Position numbers and translations under genes: made by a program. A stretch of DNA of 64,000 bases from Halomarina halobia (GTDB lineage Archaea > Halobacteriota > Halobacteria > Halobacteriales > Haloarculaceae): the NCBI RefSeq assembly GCF_029338575.1, contig NZ_CP119992.1, positions 806,001 to 870,000 of the forward strand, read 5' to 3'. Below, one piece after another: positions 42,956 to 51,978 of the stretch (position 1 is the first letter of the stretch; each line of letters opens with the position of its first letter). Below the pieces are notes generated by a model that was given only the letters and a program-made list of their open reading frames with translations, was not told the DNA's origin and made no database searches.

Positions 42956-43540
42956 TCAATCGGGCCGAATCATGCGGAAGCGGTCGCGGGTGGTGCAGTA
43001 GTAGTTACCCGCGAGGCGGCCGACGGCGTCGAGCTTCGTGGCGTCCACCTTCCCGTCGGTCGTGACCGCGTCGTCCACGTGGACGTAGACCACCTCGCCG
43101 AAGACGACGTTCCCGGTGCCGACCTCGACGAAGTCGGTCAGTTCACACTCGAACGCGACCGGCGAGGTCGCCACCCGCGGCGGTCGCACGCGGGTCGACG
43201 GGGCGGCCTCGACGCCCGCGTGATCGAACTCGCTCTCGCCGCGCGGGAGGGTCGCGCTCGTCTCGTTCATCGCCTCCGCCATCGCGCGATCGACGACGTT
43301 CACCACGAACTCCCCCGTGTCGATCGCGTTGCGGGCGGTGTCGGTGTGCCCCCCCGGCCGGTCGCCCGGGGCGAACACGAGCGTCGGGGGGGCGCTACTC
43401 ACCACGTTGAAGAAACTGTACGGTGCGAGGTTGTCCACGCCGTCCTCGCCCGTCGTACTCACCCACGCGATGGGCCGCGGCACGACCGCGCCCGACAGCG
43501 TCCGGTACATCGACGGTATCTCGTTCGGGTCGATCTCCAT
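42956..43540 (-). CDS. Flavin reductase family protein (FMN-binding split barrel)
   Basis: A 194-aa flavoprotein of the flavin-reductase-like split-barrel family. Signature parts are MYRTLSGAVVPRPIAWVSTTGEDGVDNLAPYSFFNVVSSAPPTLVFAPG (substrate/FMN binding), and EFVVNVVDRAMAEAMNETSATLP. The C-terminal GRLAGNYYCTTRDRFRMIRP is typical of this group. It likely uses FMN and NAD(P)H; the electron acceptor is unknown. It converges on nothing and stands between the zinc protein and DoxX genes on the same strand. Confidence 0.88.
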   Translation of the reverse strand: MEIDPNEIPSMYRTLSGAVVPRPIAWVSTTGEDGVDNLAPYSFFNVVSSAPPTLVFAPGDRPGGHTDTARNAIDTGEFVVNVVDRAMAEAMNETSATLPRGESEFDHAGVEAAPSTRVRPPRVATSPVAFECELTDFVEVGTGNVVFGEVVYVHVDDAVTTDGKVDATKLDAVGRLAGNYYCTTRDRFRMIRPD

Positions 43541-43612
43541 CGGATCTCTCCTACCACTGAAACGGCGAGGACGATCAGTGGAGCGTTCTCGAACGGTCCG
43601 CTCCTCGCCCGC

Positions 43613-44059
43613 TCAGACGCCGACGCCGAGCGACAGCGGCCACGCGACGCCCGAGAGGACGAGAAAGACGAGCGCGGCGCCGAGCAGCGCCGCGTTCTTG
43701 AGGAAGTTGATCGTCTCCTGCTGGCGCTGTTCCTCGCCGACGGCCCAGAAGTCGTGCATCACCGGCGTCGTCACGAGCAGGAAGACGGCTAGCGCGCCCG
43801 ATCCGAGCAACGGGTAGACTCCGAGTGCCACCGAGAGCCCGCCGAAGACGAGCGTTCCGCCGGAGAGCGGGACGAGCAGGTCCGGGGCGGGGACGCCCTT
43901 CACCCCGGCGTACCCCGCCATCTCCTCACCCCCCGTGAAGTGGTTCAACCCCATGAACGCCAGCACCCCGCCGAACAGGACGCGGGCGAGCAGGAAGACG
44001 AACGCCGCGCCGGGTCCGTCGAACAGTCCGACCGTCGATTGGAGTACAGGTAACGTCAC
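43613..44059 (-). CDS. DoxX family membrane protein
   Basis: A 148-aa four-helix membrane protein with GTG start. The DoxX hallmark LLARVLFGGVLAFMGLNHFTG is near residues 24-44, then DLLVPLSGGTLVFGGLSVALGVYPLLGSGALAVFLLVTTPVMHDFW, and a final helix FLKNAALLGAALVFLVLSGV. A GGATATAGCG element on the minus strand about 24 nt before the GTG suggests a leaderless mRNA. DoxX proteins are linked to quinone redox or oxidative stress; no partner is adjacent. Confidence 0.85.
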   Translation of the reverse strand: MTLPVLQSTVGLFDGPGAAFVFLLARVLFGGVLAFMGLNHFTGGEEMAGYAGVKGVPAPDLLVPLSGGTLVFGGLSVALGVYPLLGSGALAVFLLVTTPVMHDFWAVGEEQRQQETINFLKNAALLGAALVFLVLSGVAWPLSLGVGV

Positions 44060-44263
44060 GTAACCTGGTACGCGTTCGAATCGCTATATCCGTTCGCGGA
44101 CGTGAACGTAACCGGGTGACATCGACGTCGGTAGGGGGCGTCCGTGTCCTCTCTCGACGCGTCGCATGCTCCTCCAAACCGTTGGTCATGCCCCGACCGT
44201 ACGTCCCTCGAGAACCGCTCCATCCCCACCTGACGGTGACGACCCGTCGGCGAGCACCGTGGT

Positions 44264-44938
44264 TCACTGAGAACTCTCCCCGAGAGCCCCTCGCGGGCCG
44301 ACGAGCAGCGTCTCCTGAACGAGCACGTCCGTTCCGCGCCGGAGGCGCTCCGAGAGGGCCTGATGCGAGATGTCGAGATCGTCCGCCAGCACGTCGAGAC
44401 CAGTCCGTCGCGGGACCTCGAAGTAACCGCGGTCGCACGCCATCGTCAGCGCCTCGTACTGTTCGCGCGTCAGCCCGAACCGACCGACCGGATCGCCGCG
44501 CATCTCGCGGACCCGGACGACCTCGAACGTGAGGCCGCGGGATTCACAGAGGTCGTTCGTCCGCGAGAGCGCGTCTCGGTCGGGGAAGAGGATCCGCAGG
44601 TACCACCACTGCTCGTCCCCGTAGGCGTCTATCACGGTCGCTTCGAGCGTCGTCACCATCTGAAAGACGAGATAGACCTGGTCGATCCAGTGCATCCGGT
44701 AGAGGAGTTCGTCGTCGAACTCGCCGAGGAGGGATACGTCGCTCACGCTGGGATCCCGCTCGAACGCCTCGCGCAGCGTCTCCCGGTCGGCTCCGCGCGC
44801 CCAGATGAGTGGCATGACGGTCCCGTCGCCGCTCTCGACGAGCCGTTCGCACTCGAACTCCGCACCGGGAACCTCGCGGAGCGTCTGGTACAGCGCGAAC
44901 TCCCGTGCGGGGATCTTCGCCCTCGTAACCGTGGCCAT
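44264..44938 (-). CDS. HTH_10 (bacterio-opsin activator-like) transcriptional regulator
   Basis: A 224-aa regulator of the haloarchaeal Bat type. An N-terminal sensor-like region (about 1-150) with FECERLVESGDGTVMPLIWARGADRETL and QWWYLRILFPDRDALSRTNDLCESRG is followed by the HTH_10 domain: GLTREQYEALTMACDRGYFEVPRRTGLDVLADDLDISHQALSERLRRG. This DNA-binding module is almost restricted to halophilic archaea. Its target is unknown; DoxX is the next gene downstream, 204 bp away, which is a reasonable first candidate. Confidence 0.87.
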   Translation of the reverse strand: MATVTRAKIPAREFALYQTLREVPGAEFECERLVESGDGTVMPLIWARGADRETLREAFERDPSVSDVSLLGEFDDELLYRMHWIDQVYLVFQMVTTLEATVIDAYGDEQWWYLRILFPDRDALSRTNDLCESRGLTFEVVRVREMRGDPVGRFGLTREQYEALTMACDRGYFEVPRRTGLDVLADDLDISHQALSERLRRGTDVLVQETLLVGPRGALGESSQ

Positions 44939-45182
44939 GAGTCACCCTGGCGACGGACGGGATCGTAAACCTGTCTTCTCTCCGGCCGTTCGCCGGACGC
45001 GCATTCGACGGGACGCGTCGCTCGATCCGGGGACCCCTCGTCCGCTCGAGAGATCGACGAATCGGGGACCGAACCGAGATCCGGGATCCGAGGACGGGGG
45101 TCCGGAGGCGGGGGTCGCCGGTTCTCCGTCCCGAGGCGGATGTCGGTGGCGTCGCGCTCCCGCGCGTCGTGGCTTCGCAGTC

Positions 45183-45218
45183 CGGCAGGCGTTCGACTGG
45201 GAACGAAAACGCCTGCCG
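45183..45218. terminator. 11-bp perfect inverted repeat downstream of tyrS
   Basis: CGGCAGGCGTT (45183-45193) and AACGCCTGCCG (45208-45218), loop of 14 nt, with a further AGT/ACT pair outside a bulged base. It lies about 100 bp past the tyrS stop and is a possible terminator or processing site. Confidence 0.35.
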
Positions 45219-45278
45219 ACTGTGACGTTCGGCGCTCGGAACAAATGAATTGAGCCTGCCTGGGCAAGGCGTCAGCCG

Positions 45279-45297
45279 GTACGCAAAACTGGCGTAC
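45279..45297 (-). terminator. Hairpin just after the tyrS stop
   Basis: GTACGC and GCGTAC around AAAACTG; on the transcribed strand the loop reads CAGTTTT. It begins 20 bp past the tyrS stop codon. A short stem, so weak support for termination. Confidence 0.3.
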
Positions 45298-45316
45298 TAC
45301 CGGGGACCGGCGGGGC

Positions 45317-46351
45317 TCAGTCGTACTGCTCCGGGTAGGCCTCCCGCAGGAGGTCCGGGTCGGCGAGGACGCGCTCGCGGACGGGCGCGATAACGGCGTC
45401 GATGGCGTCCGCGGTGGCGTTCTTCAGGTCGAGCGGGTGCAGTTCCTCGCTCACGAAGTCGGCCTCGAGGTCGTCGTACGTCTCGTAGACGAGGTCGCCG
45501 CCGAACTTCTCGGGACGCTCGACGACGAACGCCTCGTCGCGTTCGTCGAGGACGGGGAACACGAGGTAGCGGACGTACTCGAGGACGCCGTTGTCCTCGA
45601 CCTCGCCCGCCGGACAGTAGGCCCCCTGGAGCTTCTCGTGGATCGCCTCGGGGTCGTCGGTGAGCGAGATCTTCGATCCGGCCTCGGAGGCGCTCATCTT
45701 CCCGCCCGTGAGCCCCGAGAGGAGGGGCGCGAATACGCACACCGGCTTGTCGTAACCGTAGTCCGGGAGCATCTCGCGGGCGAGCATGTAGATGCCGCGC
45801 TGGTCGATGCCGCCGTAGGCGATGTCGGCGTCGAGCGCCGCCACGTCGAGGCTCTGCATCAACGTGTAGACGAGTCCGCCGAGCTTCGGGTTGTCCGACT
45901 GCCGGACGACTTCGCTGCCCGCGCGCTGGGCGCGGCTGATGGTCGTGTCCGCGATCATCCGGTAGAGGTCGAGCGTGTACGGCCGATCGAGTTCGAACTC
46001 CCGGCCCTGCACGAACTCGATCTCCTCGCCGTCCGCGCCCGCGGCGTCGATCATCGCCTCGATGGCGACCCGGTAGTACTCCGCGCGGGCGTCGAGCAGG
46101 TCGAACGGGCTCTTCTCGTCGTCGAGGTGGGCGTGCAGGTCAGCGACGAGCACCGTCACGTCCACGCCCGCCCGGAGGAAGTCAGCCAGCTTCCGGATGG
46201 TCGTGAAGTGACCGATGTGCATCTCGCCGGTCGGCGCGTACCCGATGTACGCGCGCGGCTCCTCCCGCGAGAGCACCTCGGCGAGCTCCTCCTCCGTGAC
46301 GACCTCCTCGATGTGGCGGGTGACCAGCTCCCGCCGCTCGGCCGTGTCCAT
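45317..46351 (-). CDS. tyrS: Tyrosyl-tRNA synthetase
   Basis: Class I aminoacyl-tRNA synthetase charging tRNA-Tyr, 344 aa, archaeal/eukaryal type. Signature HIGH is at 45-48 (MHIGHF), and KMSAS at 218-222 (GGKMSASEAGS). QSDNPKLGGLVYTLMQSLDVAALDADIAYGGIDQRGIYMLAREML forms the active-site region. The C-terminal part is short and lacks the bacterial S4 domain, as expected for archaea. A CTTATC element about 28 nt upstream is a plausible TATA box. Confidence 0.95.
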   Translation of the reverse strand: MDTAERRELVTRHIEEVVTEEELAEVLSREEPRAYIGYAPTGEMHIGHFTTIRKLADFLRAGVDVTVLVADLHAHLDDEKSPFDLLDARAEYYRVAIEAMIDAAGADGEEIEFVQGREFELDRPYTLDLYRMIADTTISRAQRAGSEVVRQSDNPKLGGLVYTLMQSLDVAALDADIAYGGIDQRGIYMLAREMLPDYGYDKPVCVFAPLLSGLTGGKMSASEAGSKISLTDDPEAIHEKLQGAYCPAGEVEDNGVLEYVRYLVFPVLDERDEAFVVERPEKFGGDLVYETYDDLEADFVSEELHPLDLKNATADAIDAVIAPVRERVLADPDLLREAYPEQYD

Positions 46352-46488
46352 AGCCTCGCTTCCGCGCTTTCGCGGATAAGTGATTCGCTACATGGCGAGG
46401 GCGTCACGCGCCGGCCCGCGAGAGATCACTCGCCCCGCGATTCAGCCCCGGCTCGTCCCGTTGCACTGCCGGACAAACTATTCCGAAA

Positions 46489-46496
46489 TTTTATAA
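46489..46496 (+). promoter_or_regulatory. Strong TATA box of the large PKD surface protein
   Basis: TTTTATAA preceded by the purine-rich BRE-like CCGAAA, about 37 nt before the ATG at 46530. It is one of the best archaeal promoters in the window and sits at the edge of the A/T-richer block. Confidence 0.6.
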
Positions 46497-46529
46497 GTAA
46501 TATTTCGTGAAAGTGTCACTGTTAGACGC

Positions 46530-49500
46530 ATGCTTCGACGCCTCCTGCCTATTGCCCTCGTTCTCTCTCTGATCGTCACTCCTGTCGCCCCCGTCGCCGG
46601 GTCAGTGCCGAACGAACCGCCGTTGGTCGACGCTGGGCTCGACCAGCGAGTCGATCGGGGGACGACGGTCATCCTCGACGCGACGGGCTCCCGCGACCCG
46701 GACGGCCACGTTGAGCGGTACGAGTGGTCGATCGGGACGCCGACCGGGACGACCGTCGCCCCCGCCGATCCGACCGCACCGCGGACCACGTTCGTCGCGC
46801 GCGAGCGCGGACGGTACGAGGTGACCGTGACGATCACCGACGACGACGGAGCGGTGGCCTCCGACACGCTCTACGTCCGTGTCGGCGAAACGACGCGGGA
46901 TCCGCCGCCGACCGATCCACCGACGCCGGCTCCGTCCGAGTCTGATCCCTCGAGCCAACCACCTCTCGCAGCCGGGCGAACGCCGACGATCGACGGGCCG
47001 ACGCTGGTCACCGGCGCGCGCCCGCTTACGGGCGAGTACGAACTGAACGCCGATGGCGGACGGGATTCTATCGAATCCGTCCGCTGGGTCGCCGACGGAC
47101 GGGTGAGCGGTTCCGGACGGCGCGACGCGCTCACCTGGGAGCCGGGGATTCACCGACTCCGTGCCGTCGTCACCTACGTCGACGGCTCGACGAACACGGC
47201 CCGGTTCCCCGACGGGACGACCGAGATCGTCGCCGATCCGAAACCGGCGCTCTCCATCTCGAACCTGCGATGGGAAGGGTCGATCGCGGGGCGAATACGG
47301 GCGGCCGACGAGTTCGGGAACCTCGAACACGTTCGCGTGTCAGTCGATGGCGTCGGGACCGAATCGACCACCGTGGACGCGGATCGAGTTCGAAACCGTG
47401 AGGGTCGCTCGCATTCGTTGTCGTTCGGCTGGGACGAGTTCTCCCCCGACCGAGAGTACACGCTCACCGCGAGTGCGATAGACGCTCGGGGACAGACGGC
47501 GACCGTTACCAGGTCGTTCTCGCCGACCGGGACGCCGGAACTCCTTTCGGCGGAGTTCGTGAACGGACCCGTCGATTCCTACCACGAGCGGATCGATCCA
47601 GGACGATACACGGCCCATCACGTGACGAGAATCGCGTTGAACGGGGTGGATTCGGGTAGTATTCGTGTACGATCACAGGCCAAGTCCTCGAGCAAGGTTT
47701 TCACGGTTGCTCGAAAGCAAGAGGTCATCGAGAACGGAATCCTTACTATCCATTCGTACTGGGCGGGACTCGAACCAGGTGATTACGTAGTCACCACTGA
47801 TTTCGACTACTACGGTTACGACGAAACGGTACGTTCGCCGGATGCCATGGCCGAACTCTCGGTAACGCCGAGTCCACCCGAGATTCGATTTCGGACGCTA
47901 AACGACGGAACTGACGGGTCGAATATGCAGGAGCCGATCCGGGTCGACGCCAGCGATTCGTTCGACCCGGATGGAAGCAAACTGACGTATATTTGGAAGA
48001 TGGGCGCTGATCCACTTCCGGATGACAACACCACGGCCTATCTCACATACTGGGATAACGGGCAACTAATCATTGAGGACGGTCAAGGCCAGAGTTCTAT
48101 CCAAACGTGGAGTGCGAGCGGTGGACTCGTTCCAGAAGTAATGGACGACATGACGCGGGTATCGCCGTTCTGGGAGGGTACGGACGCCACTAGAGGCGTG
48201 ATGTATCCCGATCGGTACGAGCCGTATTCTCCGAGCACGAACCTCCGCGTTCGTGTCCGAACCGAGCCGGTTCACCTCCGCAGGGAGACGGAGGGAATCT
48301 CGATCGGTGCCGAGTTAGACGGCGCGGCGGGGCGCATCGTAGAGTGGAAGGAAGTTCCATACACGCCCATCGAAACTGCTCCGGGCGACGTGGTGGGGGG
48401 GAGCAACTCCGTGTACTACGAGGGCGTGATCGAGATCAAGGCCGGGAATCTCGCTACCCGGGAGTTACGACCGACGCTGGTGCTGTTCAACGAGGAGCAA
48501 CCGGAGTACGCTCGCGAACGATACCGGCTCCCCACCGTCTCCGTTACGAGCCTGAACGAGACGCGCCGCGAGGAGCTCTGGATATCGAACCTCAGTTACG
48601 GGATCAGGCAGCCCGTTGAGATTCGGATGCAGGCCGAAAGTCGAGACGAAGTCCGGCGACTGCGATCGTACGGGTTCTCCGTAGAGGACGTCACGACCGA
48701 CGTGAGCGAGTACGAGATCGAGCGACGGGTGAAGGTACGAGACGCGAAGTACAGGACTCGCGAGAGGTTATTCGACCGGCGCTGGCAGCGGCGGACGTTC
48801 GTCGACGAACACCCCGACTGGCGCGCGGACGGAACCGAGACAGTAGAGCGGAGAGTGCCGTACACTGAAACCGAGTGGCGGCGCACGCCTGACGGTGACG
48901 CGTTCACCGGGGATACGCGACGCGTCCAGCAGTCCCCCGCCGTCTACATCACGGAACGGCAGTACGAGTACTGGACGACGGAGACGGCGGTACGGGAGGT
49001 CGAGAGCCGACAGTGCCTCCCCTGGATCGGTTGTTACACCGTCACGACGACCAGGCGCGTGTCGTGGGAGAGACAGCACACCTACTGGTCGATCGCTCCG
49101 AGGTCGTCGTCGCACGATCCGACCGGTCGGACTCGACGTCACCTCCTGCGACCCGCGGAGTACGTCACGGAGTACGAACACGAGTACACGGAGTGGCGAA
49201 CGATCTCCGACAGACAGTACAGAGCAGTGAAGCGCGAACAGGTTCAGTCGGCGAAGTACGAGTGGCAGGAGTATCGAACCGTCTCGAGCGGTCGCGTCGC
49301 GTGGCGACTCGTAAAGAACCGCGAGAACTTCCGAGTGGACGGGGTCGTGGAGGACCGAACATGGACGCTCGTCAAGGAGGAGCACGAGCGCGTGGTGAGG
49401 CCCGCGTATGAGGATCCGGATAGCGTCACGGAAACGCGCGCCACCGTTCGCGGGGTGACCGTCAGGTACCAGACGGACACCGACGATCGTGCTCCGACTC

Positions 49501-49607
49501 GCGAGGTGATCGGTTCCTTTGAGACGGAGTTCACGGGCGACGGACTCCTCACCAAGGAGGAAATTAAGCGTCGAGTCGAGCGGAATCACGATTCACTTAC
49601 CAGTTGA
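46530..49607 (+). CDS. Large exported PKD-domain protein with an aromatic/Arg-rich C-terminal half
   Basis: A 1025-aa protein. Residues 1-24 (MLRRLLPIALVLSLIVTPVAPVAG) are a Sec signal peptide. A PKD domain follows (about 28-120: VDAGLDQRVDRGTTVILDATGSRDPDGHVERYEWSIG), then a Pro/Thr linker and further beta-sandwich repeats (RFSPTGTPELLSAEF; SDSFDPDGSKLTYIWKMG near 470). The second half, from about 720, is unusual: long stretches with Tyr/Trp/Arg/Glu every few residues (QYEYWTTETAVREVESRQ, EYEHEYTEWRTISDRQYR, KYEWQEYRTVSSGR). There is one Cys pair (Cys 829, Cys 835 in CLPWIGC). No C-terminal anchor or sorting tripeptide is seen. Codons are more A/T-rich than in neighbours. Confidence 0.8.
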   Translation: MLRRLLPIALVLSLIVTPVAPVAGSVPNEPPLVDAGLDQRVDRGTTVILDATGSRDPDGHVERYEWSIGTPTGTTVAPADPTAPRTTFVARERGRYEVTVTITDDDGAVASDTLYVRVGETTRDPPPTDPPTPAPSESDPSSQPPLAAGRTPTIDGPTLVTGARPLTGEYELNADGGRDSIESVRWVADGRVSGSGRRDALTWEPGIHRLRAVVTYVDGSTNTARFPDGTTEIVADPKPALSISNLRWEGSIAGRIRAADEFGNLEHVRVSVDGVGTESTTVDADRVRNREGRSHSLSFGWDEFSPDREYTLTASAIDARGQTATVTRSFSPTGTPELLSAEFVNGPVDSYHERIDPGRYTAHHVTRIALNGVDSGSIRVRSQAKSSSKVFTVARKQEVIENGILTIHSYWAGLEPGDYVVTTDFDYYGYDETVRSPDAMAELSVTPSPPEIRFRTLNDGTDGSNMQEPIRVDASDSFDPDGSKLTYIWKMGADPLPDDNTTAYLTYWDNGQLIIEDGQGQSSIQTWSASGGLVPEVMDDMTRVSPFWEGTDATRGVMYPDRYEPYSPSTNLRVRVRTEPVHLRRETEGISIGAELDGAAGRIVEWKEVPYTPIETAPGDVVGGSNSVYYEGVIEIKAGNLATRELRPTLVLFNEEQPEYARERYRLPTVSVTSLNETRREELWISNLSYGIRQPVEIRMQAESRDEVRRLRSYGFSVEDVTTDVSEYEIERRVKVRDAKYRTRERLFDRRWQRRTFVDEHPDWRADGTETVERRVPYTETEWRRTPDGDAFTGDTRRVQQSPAVYITERQYEYWTTETAVREVESRQCLPWIGCYTVTTTRRVSWERQHTYWSIAPRSSSHDPTGRTRRHLLRPAEYVTEYEHEYTEWRTISDRQYRAVKREQVQSAKYEWQEYRTVSSGRVAWRLVKNRENFRVDGVVEDRTWTLVKEEHERVVRPAYEDPDSVTETRATVRGVTVRYQTDTDDRAPTREVIGSFETEFTGDGLLTKEEIKRRVERNHDSLTS

Positions 49608-49628
49608 ACAGCCACGAATATCGAAAAG

Positions 49629-49638
49629 TGTTTGATTA
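49629..49638 (+). promoter_or_regulatory. TATA-like box of the second surface-protein gene
   Basis: TGTTTGATTA preceded by CGAAAAG, centred 26 nt before the ATG at 49660: an independent, probably leaderless promoter in the 52-bp gap. Confidence 0.5.
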
Positions 49639-49659
49639 ACGGCATCTGCAAAAACGAAT

Positions 49660-50610
49660 ATGTGCGATATAGATAAAGTACTTATCCTGTGTATGCTAGT
49701 TTCAATCCTGGTTGTACCGCTGAGTAGCCCGGTATTCGCATCCGTACAGAAAGCAGACCAGTTAGCTACTGACGAACGAACGTTGGTCTCCAGTACTGGT
49801 GCCGAGCATACAGTGTGGCTGAACACGTCCACCCAGGTATTGGGGGTTAGAGGCGAAAACCCGACAGATCGACCAGCGTATGCGGGAGTAGTGGTCGAAG
49901 TTGACGGTACGCGTTTGAACTCGACAGAGATCAAGCTCGATCCTGGCGATTCCTGGGAAGGAGAATACCAGTTACGGCCGGAACTCGATGCACTCAAGGA
50001 TAACCACACAGTTACCGTATCTACATTCGGAGACTACACCGAATTCGAATTCACCTACGAGATCGACCCGGAAAACCCCGGAGAGGTCGAAGTGCCTCGA
50101 ATCACGAACGTTTCGGTCGGGAACGCAGTGATCGATGGAAAACCCTCGTCCGTCGTCAACGTCACCGTGGTGAACCCATCCATCCAGACCTATTCGACCA
50201 AACTCATGGTGCACACGGAAGGGACCGACGGTAGTTTCTATCCCGCCATCGTCCCACCCGGCGAAACCGAGACGATAACGGTCGAACTCCTCGACGACCA
50301 GAACACCGAAATCGCCGGCGAAGCGCGACTCTACACGGATGACTTCAACGAATCTGAAGGAGGGATCCATCAGGTGGGGTTCGTCGGTCGTGCCGGAGGA
50401 TCCTCGGAGATGTGGAACGAGTCGTTCGAACCCGTCGCGGCACCCTGGAGCGAGGATCCGTACCAGTATCACAACGCCTCGATCGGGGGATCGGAGGGCC
50501 TCGCCGAGCGTGCGAGCGGAGGGGTCGATCTCTGGGGCGTTCCGATCGTCTACTTCGCAGGGAGTCTTCTACTCGGAGCCTTCGTCCTTCGGCGGTTCCT
50601 GACGGGCTAA
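49660..50610 (+). CDS. Exported membrane-anchored protein, type I topology
   Basis: A 316-aa protein. The signal peptide is VLILCMLVSILVVPLSSPVFA (about 7-27). Then come an extracellular beta-rich region (TVWLNTSTQVLGVRGENPTDRPAYAGVVVEVDG..., VTNVSVGNAVIDGKPSSVVNVTVVNPSIQTYSTKLMVH) with many N-x-S/T sequons, and a C-terminal helix VDLWGVPIVYFAGSLLLGAFVLRRFLTG. It looks like a surface glycoprotein with a CARDB-like domain. It follows the large PKD protein and shares its lower GC content, suggesting they were acquired and may act together. Confidence 0.72.
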   Translation: MCDIDKVLILCMLVSILVVPLSSPVFASVQKADQLATDERTLVSSTGAEHTVWLNTSTQVLGVRGENPTDRPAYAGVVVEVDGTRLNSTEIKLDPGDSWEGEYQLRPELDALKDNHTVTVSTFGDYTEFEFTYEIDPENPGEVEVPRITNVSVGNAVIDGKPSSVVNVTVVNPSIQTYSTKLMVHTEGTDGSFYPAIVPPGETETITVELLDDQNTEIAGEARLYTDDFNESEGGIHQVGFVGRAGGSSEMWNESFEPVAAPWSEDPYQYHNASIGGSEGLAERASGGVDLWGVPIVYFAGSLLLGAFVLRRFLTG

Positions 50611-50826
50611 CTACCGCCGCTCGATCCCGCCCTGTTCTTTGATCCCGAGGATGTACTTCACGTTCAGGTAGATCTCCTGCGGGGTCGTCTCCCCGTCGGG
50701 GTGGTACATGTCGCTCACGCGGTAGAGGATCGCGGCGAGTTGCGAGGCCTCGGAACTCCCGTCGCGCACCTCCTCCGCGATCTCGCGCAGGAACGCCGCC
50801 TTCTCGGGGTCGTCCTCGACGGTCAT
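50611..50826 (-). CDS. Conserved 71-aa protein coupled to mrp
   Basis: MTVEDDPEKAAFLREIAEEVRDGSSEASQLAAILYRVSDMYHPDGETTPQEIYLNVKYILGI: a small helical, acidic protein whose start overlaps the mrp stop (ATGA). It appears to be a conserved haloarchaeal companion; the tight coupling suggests a role with the Fe-S carrier, but no domain is recognised. Confidence 0.75.
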   Translation of the reverse strand: MTVEDDPEKAAFLREIAEEVRDGSSEASQLAAILYRVSDMYHPDGETTPQEIYLNVKYILGIKEQGGIERR

Positions 50827-51884
50827 CGCCGCTGGTGGGCCTGGTTCGCCCGACTCGTCCGGCGGCGGTGGACGACGCCGACGTTGTTCGCCGTGCGCTC
50901 GACGAACCCGCGGAAGGCCTCGCCGGTCTCGCTGTCCTCGTCGAGGACGACGGGCGCGCCCTCGTCGCCGCCCTCGCGGACGGCAGGGTCGAGCGGGATC
51001 TCGCCGAGGAAGGGCATGTCGACCTCGTCCGCGAAGCGCCTCCCGCCGCCCTCGCCGAAGATGGGGTGGGTGCTACCACAGTCGGGACACCGGAAGGAAC
51101 TCATGTTCTCGATGATACCCAGCACGGCGGTGTCGTGCTTGCCGAACATGCGCAGCGCCTTGCGGGCGTCGTCGATGGCGACCTCCTGGGGCGTCGTGAC
51201 GACGACCGCACCGGCGAGCGGCACCGTCTGGAGCAGCGTGAGTTGCGTGTCGCCGGTCCCCGGGGGGAGGTCCACGATCATGTAGTCGAGGTCGCCCCAC
51301 TCGACGTCGTCCCAGAGCTGCGTGATGAGCTTGTGGACCATCGGGCCGCGCCAGATGACGGGGTCGTCCTCGCCGACGAGGAAGGCCATGCTCATCAGCT
51401 TCACGCCGTACCGTTCCGGCGGGATGAGGGTCTCGTCCTCGGTCGCTCGCGGCCGTTCGTCCGCGCTGACCATCCGCGGGACGTTCGGTCCGTAGATGTC
51501 GGCGTCGAAGAGACCCACCCGGGCACCCATGTCGGCGAGCCCGGCCGCGAGGTTGACCGCGACGGTGCTCTTGCCGACGCCGCCCTTCCCGGACGCGACC
51601 GCGACGATGTTCTTCACGCCGGGGAGGACCTGCTCCTCCGGCGAGATGCCGCGGTCGACGTCCGCGGTGAGTCCGACGTCGAGGTCGAGATCCGCGAGCG
51701 CCTCGCGGACCTCGCTCGCGATGGCCGTCTCGGTCGGCGAGTACGGCGCGCCGAGCGCCAGCGAGACGCGAACCGACCCGTCGTCGACCGCCACGTCGTT
51801 GACTAGTCCGAGCGAAACGATGTCGTCGCCGAGGTCCGGGTCCTCGACGCTCCGGAGACGGTCGAAGATGTCCTCTCGATCCAT
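50823..51884 (-). CDS. mrp: Mrp/ApbC/Nbp35 family iron-sulfur cluster carrier ATPase
   Basis: P-loop scaffold that binds and delivers Fe-S clusters, 353 aa. An N-terminal MIP18/DUF59 domain (1-80: IFDRLRSVEDPDLGDDIVSLGLVNDV) is fused to the ATPase. The deviant Walker A GKGGVGKS is at 99-106, Walker B VDLPPGTGD near 204-212, and the cluster-binding CPDC pair Cys 266/Cys 269. The C-terminal tail (RRRTSRANQAHQRR) is basic, which is unusual for a haloarchaeal protein. It is divergent from moaA, itself a Fe-S enzyme. Confidence 0.92.
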   Translation of the reverse strand: MDREDIFDRLRSVEDPDLGDDIVSLGLVNDVAVDDGSVRVSLALGAPYSPTETAIASEVREALADLDLDVGLTADVDRGISPEEQVLPGVKNIVAVASGKGGVGKSTVAVNLAAGLADMGARVGLFDADIYGPNVPRMVSADERPRATEDETLIPPERYGVKLMSMAFLVGEDDPVIWRGPMVHKLITQLWDDVEWGDLDYMIVDLPPGTGDTQLTLLQTVPLAGAVVVTTPQEVAIDDARKALRMFGKHDTAVLGIIENMSSFRCPDCGSTHPIFGEGGGRRFADEVDMPFLGEIPLDPAVREGGDEGAPVVLDEDSETGEAFRGFVERTANNVGVVHRRRTSRANQAHQRR

Positions 51885-51939
51885 GGTGAGGAGTGGACGG
51901 CAGCGACCGATAAGGATTGTGAAGGATGCGGGCGGGCAC

Positions 51940-51973
51940 TAGGTCCACCGTCGATTGTTCGACGGTGGACCTA
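51940..51973. repeat. 15-bp perfect hairpin between mrp and moaA
   Basis: TAGGTCCACCGTCGA and its exact inverse TCGACGGTGGACCTA around a TTGT loop. It lies 55 bp upstream of the mrp start in the divergent mrp/moaA region. As DNA it is a strong operator-like palindrome; as RNA on either strand it is a very stable stem. Confidence 0.7.
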
Positions 51974-51978
51974 CCGAA

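Larger units (their letters stand above)
44939..45316. other. 378-bp gene-free region with two hairpins
   Basis: No plausible gene on either strand. It separates the HTH_10 regulator (starting at 44938, minus) from the 3' end of tyrS and contains two inverted repeats near its right end, annotated separately. The rest is GC-rich sequence with many GATCCG/CGGGG tracts and no clear promoter box. Confidence 0.6.
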
